A stretch of 64,000 nucleotides of DNA. It comes from Gemmatimonadota bacterium (GTDB taxonomy: Bacteria > Gemmatimonadota > Gemmatimonadetes > Longimicrobiales > Gaopeijiaceae). A program made the position numbers and the translations under genes. Positions within the stretch are counted from its first letter, which is position 1, and each line of letters starts with the position of its first letter. Below are positions 16,902-27,502 of this stretch, piece after piece. Under the pieces are notes generated by a model. It saw only the letters and a program-made list of their open reading frames with translations, was not told the DNA's origin and did not search any database. The DNA lies in NCBI GenBank assembly GCA_021295815.1, contig JAGWBQ010000004.1:1-64000 (forward strand), given 5' to 3'.

Positions 16902-19421
16902 TCAGTCGCGTCGCCGCTTCTCCATCACGAATGCGGCGAGGTTCGCGCCGGCCAGTGCGGCCAGGATCCCTACGCCGATATTGAGCCAGAGCCCGATCAG
17001 GTCGGAATCGTACCACATCTCGACCTCGGAGACGCCTGCCGGGACCGGCACCGCCCGGAGGGCGTGATAAGCCCGCAGAACCTCGGTTTCGGCTCCGTCG
17101 ACCCGGGCCGACCACGCCGGATACCAGTTGTCGGCGATCACCAGAAGCGCCGGGCCGTCCGATTCCACCCGGAGCTTCAGGCGGTCGGGTTCGCGCTCGA
17201 TCCAGGTGACGCTTCCCTGCGCCGGATCGGCGAGCTCGATCGGCGGCGGCTTTGCAAGGACCACCTCCGCTGCGGGATCGAAGTCGTCCGAGAGCATGTA
17301 GGGGACCGCCTCCGCATCCGTCTTCACCACGGCTCTGCCGACGAGTCTGGCGCGGGCGAGCCCGGGTTCCCGAATTATGGTTTCGTGGGGCACCCCGTTC
17401 CGGCTGGTCCGGCTCATTACCGCAGCTCCCAACAGTGCGTCCGGTTCGGCCGGCGGCCAGAATCCGGCCTCGCGAACGCCCGCCGTCGAGTTGACTACCG
17501 ACACTCCCAGCTCGGCGTCGGGCCAGAGCACGTAACGCACGTTGAGCAGAGCCCGAATCCGGTGGCTCGTGTAAAGGTGCCTAGGTGCGCTCGACCCCTC
17601 CATGCCGATGAGTTGCCGATAGAAAGCCAGATCGTTCGGATGGTGCCCTCCGGCCAGCTCGATGCCATGGAGGGCCGGTTTGATGTCCTGCCCGTTTCCG
17701 CGGTCCTTGTAGGAAAGCAGTCGGTAGGGCTCCGGAGAGCCTGCGCGATCGTCGATGATCGATTGGAGGGCCGCCCCCGGTTGCGCCCAAGTCTCGAAGT
17801 CGAAGGTCTGGATGAACGCTCGGTCGATGCGGATGGGGTCGACGATGACCAGGAGGAGGATTCCGCCGGCGAGGGCCCGGGATCCCAGCCTTCCGTTCGC
17901 GTAACTCCACCCCAGGGCGGCGAGCGCGCCGACGAGGAGGAATGCGATCCACCCGCCCTGCTGGATATGGGGGAGCGCGACGGCGAGGCGTTGTGCCCGC
18001 TCCGGGGTTATTTCGCCGTACACCGTTCCGGTCCAGAGCGAAGTCAGAATACCGGCCTGGAGCAACAGGGCGACGACGCCCACGCCGCCGGCGGCGACGA
18101 CCAGAAATTTGAGCCATCTCCGAGGCTGTCGGCGACGGTCGAGGGGACGCAGAATGCGGTCGACTCCGAAACCCGCAAGGGTGGCGACGGCGAAGCCGAA
18201 GAGGTACATCGCCTGCGAAGGCGCCCTGAACAGATCGATGCCTGGAACGACCTCGTAGAAGATGCGCCATACCGGCGTGTTGGCTCCGAGGGCGAAAGCC
18301 GCGGCTGTGACACCCAGCCCCAGCATGAACCAGCGCAGTCTGCGTCTCGCCGCTCCCGCGAAGGAAGCCGCCGCCAGCACCAGCACGACGAGGCCCGCGT
18401 ACTCGCTGTTCAGCTTGAAGGCGTTGCGTCCCCAGTAGGTGCCGGTCGCCCAACCCGGTTCCCGTCCCACGTCGGCTCCAGGAAATTCGGGTACGATCAG
18501 TCCGAACGCCTCTTCGGGGTGGATCGACCACGAGCTCGACCAGGCGATCGCCTCCTCGCCTGTCGTCGCCTCGGAGGTCAGCGACCGGCGGGACCAGTTT
18601 GAGACGTGGTCGAAGGCCGGAAAGAGGAGACTGCCGGTCAAGGCGGCCCCTACCAGCGACGCCCCCAGGAAGGAACCGAACCCCACGAGCGGCCTAGTCA
18701 TGCCTCCCGGCGCACCCGCCCGTCCCCCCTTCTTCGCATCCGACTCCGAAGCACCTTCCTCGACGGCTCCACGTGACTTTGCCCGCCTCGCGTCCAGCTT
18801 CGCCGTCACGGTTCGGAAGATGGCGAAGAGCCCGACCGCGCCGAACAGGAAATAGGCCATCTGGAAGTGCGGGGTCAGAATGATCGCCGCCACGACGAGC
18901 GCCAGCCAGGTGAAGCGTCCGAGGGAGGGCCGGGAGAGTTGGCGGTCGGTCGCCCAGAAGAGCAGGGGAGCGAGTGCGGTGACGAAGATCTTGCCGTCGT
19001 GCCCGGGATAGACGAGCGACACCATGACCGGCGCCAGCATGTAGCCCGTCCCTGCGACGAGAGCTCCGGCTCTGGATACGCCCAGGTGTCGAACCCAGAG
19101 GTAGGTCAGGAAGCCGGCCGCGACGATGTGCAGCACGAAGCGCCAGCTCAGCGCCCGGTGGATCTCCGACGAGAGCAGGAGAAGGAGCGCCGAAGGCGGG
19201 TAGAGAGAGTCGCCGTAGCTGAGCGCCTCGGTGTAGGGAGTGCCTCCCAGAACGTGAGGCGTCCATCCCGGCACCCTTCCCAGTTCCTTGAAGGCGGAGA
19301 CGAACCCTTCGCGCATGACCGTGCCTGCGGGGATCTGGTCTGTGCCCCAGAGCATCAGGTCGGTGGAGATGAAGGACCAGAAAAGGACTGCGCCCAGCGC
19401 TGGAAAGAGCGCCCAAGGCAC
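16902..19421 (-). CDS. YfhO-family polytopic membrane protein
   Basis: An 839-residue protein from GTG 19421, with about a dozen hydrophobic segments in the first 600 residues and an extracytoplasmic C-terminal domain before a last helix (LIGLWLNIGVGILAALAGANL). The YfhO hallmarks are LWGTDQIPAG, PGHDGKIFVTALAPLLFW, and the C-terminal ADNWYPAWSARVDG with the WYPGW-like motif. Family members are thought to act in cell-surface glycosylation. The start is uncertain: CTG 19556 overlaps the upstream stop (CTGA) after a GAGGG, but the added codons are rich in AGA and ATA, unlike the rest. Confidence 0.8.
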   Translation of the reverse strand: MPWALFPALGAVLFWSFISTDLMLWGTDQIPAGTVMREGFVSAFKELGRVPGWTPHVLGGTPYTEALSYGDSLYPPSALLLLLSSEIHRALSWRFVLHIVAAGFLTYLWVRHLGVSRAGALVAGTGYMLAPVMVSLVYPGHDGKIFVTALAPLLFWATDRQLSRPSLGRFTWLALVVAAIILTPHFQMAYFLFGAVGLFAIFRTVTAKLDARRAKSRGAVEEGASESDAKKGGRAGAPGGMTRPLVGFGSFLGASLVGAALTGSLLFPAFDHVSNWSRRSLTSEATTGEEAIAWSSSWSIHPEEAFGLIVPEFPGADVGREPGWATGTYWGRNAFKLNSEYAGLVVLVLAAASFAGAARRRLRWFMLGLGVTAAAFALGANTPVWRIFYEVVPGIDLFRAPSQAMYLFGFAVATLAGFGVDRILRPLDRRRQPRRWLKFLVVAAGGVGVVALLLQAGILTSLWTGTVYGEITPERAQRLAVALPHIQQGGWIAFLLVGALAALGWSYANGRLGSRALAGGILLLVIVDPIRIDRAFIQTFDFETWAQPGAALQSIIDDRAGSPEPYRLLSYKDRGNGQDIKPALHGIELAGGHHPNDLAFYRQLIGMEGSSAPRHLYTSHRIRALLNVRYVLWPDAELGVSVVNSTAGVREAGFWPPAEPDALLGAAVMSRTSRNGVPHETIIREPGLARARLVGRAVVKTDAEAVPYMLSDDFDPAAEVVLAKPPPIELADPAQGSVTWIEREPDRLKLRVESDGPALLVIADNWYPAWSARVDGAETEVLRAYHALRAVPVPAGVSEVEMWYDSDLIGLWLNIGVGILAALAGANLAAFVMEKRRRD

Positions 19422-19552
19422 CCAGCCCGGAAGGACGCCGACGTCCTTTGTCGCGTCGGCAGGCTTCCGGCCGTCGCGACCGCCGTCTCTCGTTCGCGGT
19501 CTATCGCGGTCTCGCCCGGCTCCGGATCTTATTCTCCTCCCGGAACGGGATC

Positions 19553-20311
19553 TCAGCGGGCGACCCTCGGAATCGCCAGACTCTGACCCGGCCGGATCTT
19601 GTCGGTTCGAAGGTAGTTTCGCTGTTTTAACGCCTCGATAGTCGTCGTGTGATCGCGCGCGATCTTCCACAGGGTGTCGCCGTTCTTGACCACGTAAGTG
19701 AACTCGGCGACCTCCCCGTCGTCGGCGAGCTTGGCCTGCTGGGTGAGACGTGCGACGTAGTCGGAGTACTGCTTCGGAAAAACCGCGATGTGGAAGTGCG
19801 GCGGCCATCGCTCCAGGGTGGCCTCCAGAACTCCCTTCGCCTCGAGGTCGAGCAGGACCCTTTGAAGCCAGGACCTGCACGTGTGATTGTTGGGACGCCG
19901 CAGATCGACCGCCATGCCGGTCGGGTGTACGGAGCGGTCGGAGGCGTTCCTCGGCTGGTGACTCTTCGGCCTGGTGAGCGAGGTCACCACCAGTTGCTCT
20001 CCGCAGGCGGCCCGGTACTGGCCGGCCAGCCTCTCGACGAAAACCCCGACCTCGGCTCGAGCCATCGGGAACGACACGTCGTGCAGCACGAAATCCGGAT
20101 TGGGCCGAATCTGAACGAGGAAGCCCCGTTCACGGAAACGGTATGCCTGCGCGTCGTTGGCGATGTAGGTGAAATCGTTCTGGCGTGCGACCCGGTTCTG
20201 GCGATCGAGGGAAGCGCGGCTTCCCCTCAGACTTTGCCCGGTCGCGACGAGAGGGTACGCCAGGCCGGCCGCCAAGCCTGCCAGCAGAGTCAGGAAGAGG
20301 GTACGCTTCAT
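19553..20311 (-). CDS. LAS-type metallopeptidase with C-terminal LysM
   Basis: A 252-residue exported protein with a signal peptide (1-25, ending ATGQS). The central domain has SVHPTGMAVDLRRP and HFHIAVFP, the H-x6-D and H-x-H zinc ligands of LAS peptidases (M15/VanY-like), which cut D-Ala or L,D bonds in peptidoglycan. The C-terminal LysM (about 205-250, FTYVVKNGDTLWKIARDH) would hold it on the wall. A cell-wall hydrolase acting in the periplasm is the likely role; the exact bond cut cannot be told. Confidence 0.72.
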   Translation of the reverse strand: MKRTLFLTLLAGLAAGLAYPLVATGQSLRGSRASLDRQNRVARQNDFTYIANDAQAYRFRERGFLVQIRPNPDFVLHDVSFPMARAEVGVFVERLAGQYRAACGEQLVVTSLTRPKSHQPRNASDRSVHPTGMAVDLRRPNNHTCRSWLQRVLLDLEAKGVLEATLERWPPHFHIAVFPKQYSDYVARLTQQAKLADDGEVAEFTYVVKNGDTLWKIARDHTTTIEALKQRNYLRTDKIRPGQSLAIPRVAR

Positions 20312-20563
20312 GGCGCTACGGGTTCGGGGCTGTGACGGCTTTAAGGATAAACGAGTGTCCTACGATGCGCAAGGTCGGATGTTCCATTCCCGAACGGCGC
20401 CTTCGGGGCGGACTCGCCGCTCCGCTTGCGCGCACCCATGACGGCCCGCAGCGAACTCGCGCGAGCAGCGAGCGTAGCGTCCGGCGCGGACTCGGCGTCC
20501 CGCTACCGTGGGAGGCGCCGCCCCTGAGGTGCTACGGAGCCTGCTCCCGACTTAGGCGGTCCG

Positions 20564-21184
20564 TCAGCCGAACGCCTCCGCGTATCGGGCGGCCACACGA
20601 TCCCAATTGACGACGTTCCACCATGCGGAGAGGTAGTCGGGCCGCCGGTTCTGATAGCGAAGGTAGTAGGCGTGTTCCCAGACGTCCACTCCCAGGATCG
20701 GCGTGTCGCCCATCATGGCCGGCGTGTCCTGGTTGGGTGTGGATGAAATCGAGAGCCCGCCCTTCGGCGTAGCGCACAGCCACCCCCAGCCCGATCCGAA
20801 GCGGGTGACGGCAGCCGTCTCCAACCTGCCCTGGAAGGCCTCGAAGCTTCCGAAAGCCTTGTCGATCGCCGCAGCGATCGCACCGGAAGGCTGCGAAGCT
20901 CCGCCCGGGGTCATGATGTCCCAGAAGAGGGCGTGGTTGACGTACCCGCCGCCGTTGTTCCTCACGGCCTGACGGATCCCCCCCGGCAACCCGTCGAGAT
21001 TCGCCACCAGATCGTGAACGCACCGGTCGTGGAGTTCGGGGTGCTCCTTGAGAGCGTTGTTCAGGTTCGCGGTATATGCGGCGTGATGCTTGCCGTGATG
21101 GATCTCCATCGTGCGGGCGTCGATATGTGGCTCGAGGGCATCGTGATCGTAACCGAGCTTGGGAAGTTCGAACGGGTAGGCCAT
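20564..21184 (-). CDS. sodA: Superoxide dismutase (Mn-type)
   Basis: Cytoplasmic superoxide dismutase of 206 residues. Metal ligands sit in MEIHHGKHH (first His), [13 protein letters not shown] (second His), [14 protein letters not shown] (Asp and His). The second-sphere Gln in STPNQDTP, rather than the early Gln/His of Fe enzymes, and the GGYVNH segment favour manganese. It is transcribed alone, divergently from dinB, with a candidate promoter at 21235-21263. Confidence 0.95.
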   Translation of the reverse strand: MAYPFELPKLGYDHDALEPHIDARTMEIHHGKHHAAYTANLNNALKEHPELHDRCVHDLVANLDGLPGGIRQAVRNNGGGYVNHALFWDIMTPGGASQPSGAIAAAIDKAFGSFEAFQGRLETAAVTRFGSGWGWLCATPKGGLSISSTPNQDTPAMMGDTPILGVDVWEHAYYLRYQNRRPDYLSAWWNVVNWDRVAARYAEAFG

Positions 21185-21234
21185 GGAAAAGGGTGTTGAG
21201 GTGGTCGGCTTGCGGAGTCCGGGACAACTGGCGA

Positions 21235-21263
21235 ATTCTATACTGGTTGGAGCTCCCGATCAA
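21235..21263 (-). promoter_or_regulatory. Candidate sigma-70 promoter of sodA
   Basis: Read on the minus strand, TTGATC (21263-21258) and TAGAAT (21240-21235) are 17 bases apart, a good sigma-70 match about 50 bases before the sodA start. The 144-base gap also serves dinB on the other strand, for which TATACT at 21239-21244 is a possible -10 box with no clear -35. Confidence 0.45.
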
Positions 21264-21328
21264 GCTCGCGGGCGCTCCTCCCTCTATCGGTCGGCACCAT
21301 CCGTTCACCTGTGGAAGTTCGAGGTCTC

Positions 21329-22567
21329 ATGGCGCAGCGAATTCCAGGCGCTCCCAGACGCATCCTGCTCGTCGACTGCGACGCCTTCTTCGTACAGGTG
21401 GCGCGACTCGAAGACCCGCACGGGGCGGGGAAGGCCGAATGCCTCGTGGTGGGTGGGTCGGCCAGCGGACGGGGAGTCGTGACCTCGGCCTCGTACGAAG
21501 CTCGGAAATACGGCGTGCGGTCGGCGATGCCGGCGGCGCAGGCCCTACGCCTTTGTCCGCGAGCGACCATCGTACCGGTGCCTCGGGACGCGGTCGGGAA
21601 GTGGAGTCGGGCGGTGCGGTCGGTCCTGACGGAGCTCGCCCCGGTCGTTCAGGCGGCCTCGGTGGACGAGTTCTACCTCGATATGAGCGGGACCGAACGG
21701 CTCTTTCCCGGCTCCTTGGCCGAGACTGCGGAGCACATCCGCCAACGGGTTCGGGAGGTTGCGAGCATCACGACCTCCATCGGAGGCGGGACACGGCGGG
21801 TGATCGCCAAGCTGGCGACCGGGCGCGCCAAGCCCGACGGCGTTTTCATCGTTCCCCCAGGAGGAGAGGAGGCCTTCATGCGAACCCTCGACCTGCGTCA
21901 CATACCCGGCATAGGACCGCAGTTGGCGCGCGAACTCGCCGCCAAGGGACTGGTGAGCGTGGAGAGCGCATGGGCGATCGAGCCGGACTGGTTCGAGCGC
22001 TGGTTCGGGACCCGCCGGGGACGCTGGCTGCATCGCCGCATCCGCGGACTGGACGACAGCGAGGTGGATCCGCAGGAGAGGCGACGTTCGATCTCGTCCG
22101 AGCGCACCTTCGGAAGCGACATCGACTCCGATGCCGAGCTTTCTCGCCGACTGCTGACTATGTGCGGTTCGGTGGCTGCGAGGCTCCGTTCCAAGGACCT
22201 GCGGGCCCGCACGGTCACCGTCAAGATCCGAGACTTCGACTTCAGAACCCGTCAACGCAACCGGACGCTCGACACGCCGGTCGAGTCCGATACCGCCGTG
22301 TTCCGATGCGCCTCCTGCCTTCTCTCAGACCTCCGGGCGCGGCGGCGGGTGCCGGTGCGTCTTCTGGGGGTGGGGCTCGGTGGCCTGGAGGGGCCGGAAT
22401 CGGGCGGGGCTCAGCTCGAGATCTTCCCCGAGTCCGCCGAGGGCAAGACGGTGACTCCGGAGACGCCTCGGGACCGTCACGTAACCCGAGCCATCGACGA
22501 ACTGGCGGACCGCTTCGGAGGCGAGGTGCTCGTCCGGGGTTCGACGCTTCGTTCGAAAGGGCGGTAG
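21329..22567 (+). CDS. dinB: DNA polymerase IV (Y family)
   Basis: Translesion DNA polymerase. The palm motif RILLVDCDAFFVQVARLEDP gives the first acidic metal ligand, SVDEFYLDMSG the catalytic Asp-Glu pair, SIGGGTRRVIAKLATGRAKP the family stretch, and HIPGIGPQLARELAAKGL a helix-hairpin-helix. The little-finger domain follows (SERTFGSDI onward). No clear beta-clamp QxxL[F/L]F box was found at the very end, although LEIFP is near the C-terminus. ATG 21329 with GAGG just upstream is preferred over GTG 21311. Length is 412 residues. Confidence 0.93.
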   Translation: MAQRIPGAPRRILLVDCDAFFVQVARLEDPHGAGKAECLVVGGSASGRGVVTSASYEARKYGVRSAMPAAQALRLCPRATIVPVPRDAVGKWSRAVRSVLTELAPVVQAASVDEFYLDMSGTERLFPGSLAETAEHIRQRVREVASITTSIGGGTRRVIAKLATGRAKPDGVFIVPPGGEEAFMRTLDLRHIPGIGPQLARELAAKGLVSVESAWAIEPDWFERWFGTRRGRWLHRRIRGLDDSEVDPQERRRSISSERTFGSDIDSDAELSRRLLTMCGSVAARLRSKDLRARTVTVKIRDFDFRTRQRNRTLDTPVESDTAVFRCASCLLSDLRARRRVPVRLLGVGLGGLEGPESGGAQLEIFPESAEGKTVTPETPRDRHVTRAIDELADRFGGEVLVRGSTLRSKGR

Positions 22568-22725
22568 AAGGGACGACGGGTCGGGCCGTGTCGGAATGCA
22601 AACCACCGGAATCCGGCGGCAACTCCCGCTGCCCGCCGTTGCGGCTATCTTCCATAGTTTGGTAGCCGAGGCCTCGAAGGTGGCCGGTCTCGCGTCCGAG
22701 ACAGTACTTGAGCTTTTCCCAGGAA

Positions 22726-23742
22726 ATGGATACCGAAGCCGAAAACAAGACCGTCGCGGTGACCAAATCGTCCGTCCGCGAGCCGCCCGCCGCAGCTGTT
22801 CGGCCGTCCGCCGACGCCCCCGGGCCCGACCTGTCGCCCAAGGTCTCCTTTCCGTCCAAGATCGCATCCTGGAAGGAAACGACTCGTGAAGCGGTGGCCA
22901 GGGCCGTCGCCGCCGGCCGGGGGCCTCTCAGCGTGGAGGATCTTCATCGAGAACTCCTCGACCCCGGATCCGACCAGGTGCGTATCGGGATCGAGAGCTT
23001 CGTCGCCCTGATCGAGGAGATGGAAGAGGTCTGGCTGGTTCCGAGCGGCGAGGCCGTGCTGGCCATTCCAGCCGGCGAAGGCAAGGCCGTCTTGGAGGGC
23101 CCGGTCAAGTTCCGCCTCCGGTCCGACGTCTTCTCCGCCTTCACCACGGTCAGGGAGGGAGGCACCTGGTACCTTCCCGAAGAGGACAGGATGGTCGCCG
23201 GAAGCCTCCACAGGTCGCCCCAGGAGGGTGCGGTGATGATCCCGCAACGCTCGTTCAGAGGGGAACTGACCATTCGGCAAGCCTTCATCGAACAGCTTCC
23301 GCAGGGCGTGAAACGCGATCTGCTTGCGGATGCGCTGGATGGAGACCGCCCCTTCGCCGCGTTTTCCAAGACGCTACATCGCACCAGCCACGTCCGCGGC
23401 TGGCATCACTTCCGTTTCAACCTGATCTTCAAAGACATCCGAGCCTGGCTCGCCCAGAACGATCTCGACTGGCATCCGGGCTGGCTGGAGCCGCCTGCGG
23501 CCCGAGGCGGCAGGTCGAACGGAGCCGCCTCGCCGGCAGTGGTCGAGGCCGAAGGCGCGGACGAGGCCGCGACCCCTCCCGCGCCACCGACCACCAAGCC
23601 CGCCGAACCCGATGCGCCCGCCGAGCCCGAGACGCCTCGGCAGCTCCTGGCCAGGGCGATCGCGGACCTGAGCTCGGAGGAGCTGAGCCGGATCTCGATC
23701 CCGGCCGACCTCGTGCTCGCAATCCTGGAAGCACGGCGCTGA
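22726..23742 (+). CDS. UPF0158-like protein of unknown function
   Basis: A 338-residue soluble protein from ATG 22726 (a TTG at 22708 would add six residues). The N-terminal 35 residues are low-complexity. The middle has a block [30 protein letters not shown] that resembles the UPF0158 core (an F-x-x-F-x-x-x-L pattern followed by W-x-x-F). A Pro/Ala/Glu-rich linker (about 265-310) leads to a C-terminal helix ([20 protein letters not shown]). Eight bases separate it from lepA, so the two are likely co-transcribed. No function can be assigned. Confidence 0.7.
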   Translation: MDTEAENKTVAVTKSSVREPPAAAVRPSADAPGPDLSPKVSFPSKIASWKETTREAVARAVAAGRGPLSVEDLHRELLDPGSDQVRIGIESFVALIEEMEEVWLVPSGEAVLAIPAGEGKAVLEGPVKFRLRSDVFSAFTTVREGGTWYLPEEDRMVAGSLHRSPQEGAVMIPQRSFRGELTIRQAFIEQLPQGVKRDLLADALDGDRPFAAFSKTLHRTSHVRGWHHFRFNLIFKDIRAWLAQNDLDWHPGWLEPPAARGGRSNGAASPAVVEAEGADEAATPPAPPTTKPAEPDAPAEPETPRQLLARAIADLSSEELSRISIPADLVLAILEARR

Positions 23743-23750
23743 GCCGAACA

Positions 23751-25553
23751 TTGGTAACAACCGGAATCCGCAACTTCTGCATAGTTGCGCACATCGACCA
23801 CGGAAAGTCCACATTGGCCGACCGGCTGCTCGAGCATACCGACACGGTCGAGCGGCGCCGGATGCGCGCCCAGGTGCTCGACGACAACGAGCTGGAGCGC
23901 GAACGCGGGATCACCATCAAACTCCACGCGGTGCGTATGAACTACCGGGCGCGAGACGGCGAGGAGTACTGTCTCAACCTGATCGACACACCCGGCCACG
24001 TGGACTTCAGCTACGAGGTGTCGCGCTCGCTGGAGGCGTGCGAAGGAGCGATTCTCGTGGTCGACGCCAGCCAGGGGATTCAGGCGCAGACGCTCTCCAA
24101 CCTCTTTCTGGCTCTGGAGAGCGACTTGGAGATCATCCCGGTTCTGAACAAGATCGACCTTCCCGGCGCCGAGCCCGAGAGTTGGCGGATGGAGGTGGCG
24201 GATCTGCTGGGGACCGATCCCGAAGAGATTCTCGAGGTAAGCGCCAAGGAGGGACGCGGCATAACCGAGGTTCTGGAGGCGGTCGTGGACCGGGTGCCCC
24301 CGCCCGAAGGCGACCCGGATGACGAGCTTCGCGCCCTGATCTTCGACTCCTACTACGACCGCTACCTGGGCGCCATCCCGTCGATCCGCGTGGTGGACGG
24401 CGAGGTTCGGGCAGGTATGCGCGTGACCTTCGGCAATGTCGACGTGGTCCACGAGGTCAGCGAGGTCGGCTGTCTCCAGCTCGGGAGGGTGCCGATGGAG
24501 TCGCTCGGGCCCGGCGAGGTAGGCTACCTGGTGGCCGCCATCAAGGATGTCTCCCATACCAAGGTAGGCGATACGGTTCTGGACGTGGAGCGGAAAGCTC
24601 CCGAGCTGCTCCCGGGCTACCGGGAGGTGCGTCCGATGGTCTTCGCCGGCCTCTACCCGACCAACCCGGACGCCTACGAGGATCTGCGAGACTCGCTCGC
24701 CCGACTTCGTCTCAACGACGCCTCCCTGCGCTTCGAACCGGAGACCTCGGTGGCACTAGGCTTCGGCTTCCGCTGCGGATTTCTGGGCTTGCTTCACATG
24801 GAGATAATCCAGGAGCGGCTCGAGCGGGAATTCCACGTCGACCTGATCACCACGGTGCCCAACGTCGAATACCACGTCGATCTCACGGACGGCTCCTTCC
24901 TGCGAGCGGAGAGCCCGGCGGCTCTACCCGACGCGGGCCGGATCAGCCGTATCTCCGAGCCGATCGTCCGAAGCCGCATCATGTGTCCGGCGACCTATAT
25001 CGGCAACGTGCAGAGACTCTGCCACGACCGGCGCGGCGTTTCCCGGGGTTTGACCTATATCGACGAGGGCCGGGTCGAGCTCAGCTTCGATCTGCCGCTC
25101 TCCGAGATAGTGCTGGATTTCTACGACCGGCTCAAGAGCGGCACGCGCGGCTACGGGACCTTGGACTACGAATTCCTTGAAATGAGGCCGTCGGAGCTGG
25201 TTCGTCTGGACGTGCTCGTGAACGGCGAGCCCGTGGACGCCTTCTCTGTCATTATCCACGAGAGCAAGGCATACTACTATGGGCGGGATCTCGTCCGCAG
25301 GCTCAAGGAGCTGATCCCGCGCCAGCAGTTTCAGGTCGCGCTCCAGGCGGCCATAGGCAACAACGTGATCGCGAGGACGAATGTCAGGGCGCTCCGCAAG
25401 AACGTCACAGCCAAGTGTTACGGCGGCGATGTCACGCGCAAGCGCAAGCTCCTGGAAAGGCAGCGCGAGGGCAAGCGTCGCATGAAGCAGGTGGGAATGG
25501 TCGAGATCCCCCAGGAGGCCTTTCTGGCCGTGCTCTCTCTCGGGGACCAGTGA
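23751..25553 (+). CDS. lepA: Elongation factor 4 (LepA)
   Basis: Ribosomal GTPase that acts in translation under stress and in ribosome assembly. The 600-residue protein has all G motifs: [16 protein letters not shown] (G1), RERGITIKL (G2), [16 protein letters not shown] (G3) and NKIDLPGA (G4). The LepA-specific C-terminal domain is present ([48 protein letters not shown]). The start is TTG; no ATG or GTG exists before the first beta strand. It is coupled to the next gene by GTGA. Confidence 0.97.
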   Translation: MVTTGIRNFCIVAHIDHGKSTLADRLLEHTDTVERRRMRAQVLDDNELERERGITIKLHAVRMNYRARDGEEYCLNLIDTPGHVDFSYEVSRSLEACEGAILVVDASQGIQAQTLSNLFLALESDLEIIPVLNKIDLPGAEPESWRMEVADLLGTDPEEILEVSAKEGRGITEVLEAVVDRVPPPEGDPDDELRALIFDSYYDRYLGAIPSIRVVDGEVRAGMRVTFGNVDVVHEVSEVGCLQLGRVPMESLGPGEVGYLVAAIKDVSHTKVGDTVLDVERKAPELLPGYREVRPMVFAGLYPTNPDAYEDLRDSLARLRLNDASLRFEPETSVALGFGFRCGFLGLLHMEIIQERLEREFHVDLITTVPNVEYHVDLTDGSFLRAESPAALPDAGRISRISEPIVRSRIMCPATYIGNVQRLCHDRRGVSRGLTYIDEGRVELSFDLPLSEIVLDFYDRLKSGTRGYGTLDYEFLEMRPSELVRLDVLVNGEPVDAFSVIIHESKAYYYGRDLVRRLKELIPRQQFQVALQAAIGNNVIARTNVRALRKNVTAKCYGGDVTRKRKLLERQREGKRRMKQVGMVEIPQEAFLAVLSLGDQ

Positions 25554-26572
25554 CGCACTCCAAGGCCGACTGGGTGATCGGCGTGGACGTCGGAGGCACC
25601 AACCTCTGCGTCGGACTCGTACCGGCTCCGGAGGGTGCCTCGGAGCGCCCGACGCGCTTCTTGCGGGTTCGCCCAACCCGACCCGAGCGGGGAGCGGACG
25701 CCGTCGTCGCCGACCTGATCGAGATGGCCCGCGAGGTGAGCGCCGAACTGGCGGCCGGCGGTCAGACCCCCCTCGGCGTCGGCATCGGCTGTCCGGGTCC
25801 TATCGACCGCGAAGCCGGCCTGGTGCTCGAAAGCCCCAACCTGCACTGGACGGATTTCCCGCTCCGCGACCGCATCGCCGCGGAGCTGGATCTGCCGACC
25901 ACGCTCGACAACGACGCCAACTGCGCCACCTACGGAGAGTGGTGGCGCGGCGCGGCCCGCGGCGCGGCTTCGGTGGTGGGGGTGACGTTGGGGACCGGTG
26001 TGGGGGGTGGGGTCGTCATAGGCGGCGCCGTCGTGAGAGGAGCGTCGGGAGCCGCCGGCGAGCTGGGTCATACCGTCGTCGAGATCGACGGCAGAGCCTG
26101 TCCGTGCGGGAGCGACGGGTGCCTCGAGGCCTACGTAGCCGGTCCCGCGATCGCCCAGCGAGCCCGCGAGCGATTGGAGGTGGGCGCCCGCTCCGTCCTC
26201 TCCGCATCGAGGGAGTTCTGCGCCGCCGATGTCTTCCGGGCCTCCGCGACCGGGGACGAGGTCGGCCGCGAAGTGGTCCGCGGCACCGCACGAGCTCTCG
26301 GCGCGGCTCTGGCAAGCGTCGTGAATCTGCTGAGTCCGAAGGTGGTGGTCATAGTCGGGGGCGTCGCCGCCTCGGCCGACCAGCTTCTCGTTCCTGTCCG
26401 TCGAGAGGTCGAGAGGCGGACTTTCCGCTGCGCCGCCGATGCTTGCAGCATCCTCCGAGGCGAGCTGGGGCGCGCCGCCGGTGTCGTGGGCGCCGCCGGC
26501 GTCTTCCTTGACGATCTGAGAAACGGCCGCGGCCGGCTCGGCAGATCGCAACCCCGGGGTGGACGGCGTTGA
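25550..26572 (+). CDS. ROK-family sugar kinase (probable glucokinase)
   Basis: Phosphorylates a hexose, most likely glucose, with ATP. The GTG start overlaps the lepA stop (GTGA) and gives 340 residues. The phosphate-binding loop is [14 protein letters not shown], the catalytic Asp lies in [28 protein letters not shown] is the second phosphate loop, and the zinc-binding ROK signature is [10 protein letters not shown] preceded by GELGH. The substrate cannot be fixed from sequence alone; glucokinase is the commonest for this form. It is followed by a TTGA overlap with a STAS gene. Confidence 0.88.
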   Translation: MTHSKADWVIGVDVGGTNLCVGLVPAPEGASERPTRFLRVRPTRPERGADAVVADLIEMAREVSAELAAGGQTPLGVGIGCPGPIDREAGLVLESPNLHWTDFPLRDRIAAELDLPTTLDNDANCATYGEWWRGAARGAASVVGVTLGTGVGGGVVIGGAVVRGASGAAGELGHTVVEIDGRACPCGSDGCLEAYVAGPAIAQRARERLEVGARSVLSASREFCAADVFRASATGDEVGREVVRGTARALGAALASVVNLLSPKVVVIVGGVAASADQLLVPVRREVERRTFRCAADACSILRGELGRAAGVVGAAGVFLDDLRNGRGRLGRSQPRGGRR

Positions 26573-27474
26573 GGGTCGTAACCGTTCCCGCCTCCTTCGA
26601 CCACCGCGGGGTCGACGGTCTCCTCGACCGTTCCCACGCCCAGAGCGACGAGCGCGTCCTCTTCAACGCGCATCGGGTCCGCTGGATCGATCCCAGCGGA
26701 ATGCTCGCCCTGCTGGTTGCCGGGCGCGATCAGGCGCTCAGAGGCGGGAAGCCGATCCTGAAGCTCCCCGAGAACGCGGATGTGGTCAGCTACCTCAGAC
26801 GCATGAACTTCCTGAAGGAGGCCGACTCGGTCTTCGAGCTGGCCGGGCGCACCGCCGGACGAACCTCCTTCGCGAAATCGGACGCGTTGCTGGAGGTCAC
26901 GCGTATCGACTCGCACCATCACGTGCGCGCGCTCGTCGGCAAGATCCAGTCGCGGGCGGGCGACATTCTCTCCGGCAGACTCGGACTCCCCGGAACGGCG
27001 GTGATTCCCTTCTCCATCGTCCTCTCCGAGGTCTGCCAGAACGTGGTGGAACACGCCGGACCCGGCGAGGTGGGATGGGTGGCGGTGCAGGTATACAACT
27101 GGGCGCAAAGGCTCGGACGCTACGCGGCCGTCATCTCGGTCATGGATTGCGGCATCGGCTTCAGGCGCTCCCTGGAGCGTCGCCACGGAGCGGATCACGG
27201 TGGGGCGTGGGACGACACGGCTGCGCTCAGAGCCGCCGTCTTCAGGGGATTGAGCCGCTTCGCCGAGACCGGGAGAGGGCAGGGGCTTCGCGAGGTGCGC
27301 CGCCAGGTGCTTCGTTGGCGAGGGGCCATGAGCGTGCGCAGCGGCGGATCGCGCATAGCTTTGGGCGGGGCTCCGTGGAGCGAGCAGCCTTCGCTGGTCA
27401 GCAAACTGCGACCGTTCCCCGGGGCGCAGTTGGTCATTATCATCCCCGCCGCCGAGGAGGACGGTCGCCAGTGA
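26569..27474 (+). CDS. STAS domain fused to HATPase (anti-sigma-type) domain
   Basis: A 301-residue cytoplasmic protein. Residues 1-95 resemble a STAS domain (VRWIDPSGMLALLVAGRDQA...LRRMNFLKEA), as in anti-sigma antagonists. Residues 115-295 form a GHKL ATPase: N box LSEVCQNVVEH (E154, N158), G1 box DCGIGF (193-198), and G2 box GRGQGL (235-240). STAS and ATPase partners are usually separate proteins that bind each other, so this may be a self-contained switch. The start TTG overlaps the ROK stop (TTGA). Its last 48 codons are repeated downstream (27653-27799). Confidence 0.75.
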   Translation: MRVVTVPASFDHRGVDGLLDRSHAQSDERVLFNAHRVRWIDPSGMLALLVAGRDQALRGGKPILKLPENADVVSYLRRMNFLKEADSVFELAGRTAGRTSFAKSDALLEVTRIDSHHHVRALVGKIQSRAGDILSGRLGLPGTAVIPFSIVLSEVCQNVVEHAGPGEVGWVAVQVYNWAQRLGRYAAVISVMDCGIGFRRSLERRHGADHGGAWDDTAALRAAVFRGLSRFAETGRGQGLREVRRQVLRWRGAMSVRSGGSRIALGGAPWSEQPSLVSKLRPFPGAQLVIIIPAAEEDGRQ

Positions 27475-27502
27475 ATCCGGAGCTGTCCCGCCGCGCGGTC
27501 CC
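27328..27502 (+). repeat. Direct repeat copy 1 (gene-junction duplication)
   Basis: This 175-base unit runs from codon 254 of the STAS-ATPase gene through its stop and into what would be the first codons of the next gene. It matches 27653-27827 without gaps at about 77 percent identity (counted by eye). Both copies keep the GTGA stop/start junction. Confidence 0.85.

Noticed and set aside
16668-18602. Plus-strand frame of 644 codons opposite the YfhO-type gene
   Set aside because: Charged, low-complexity translation with many Arg/His and no hydrophobic or domain pattern; the minus strand codes for a clear membrane protein.
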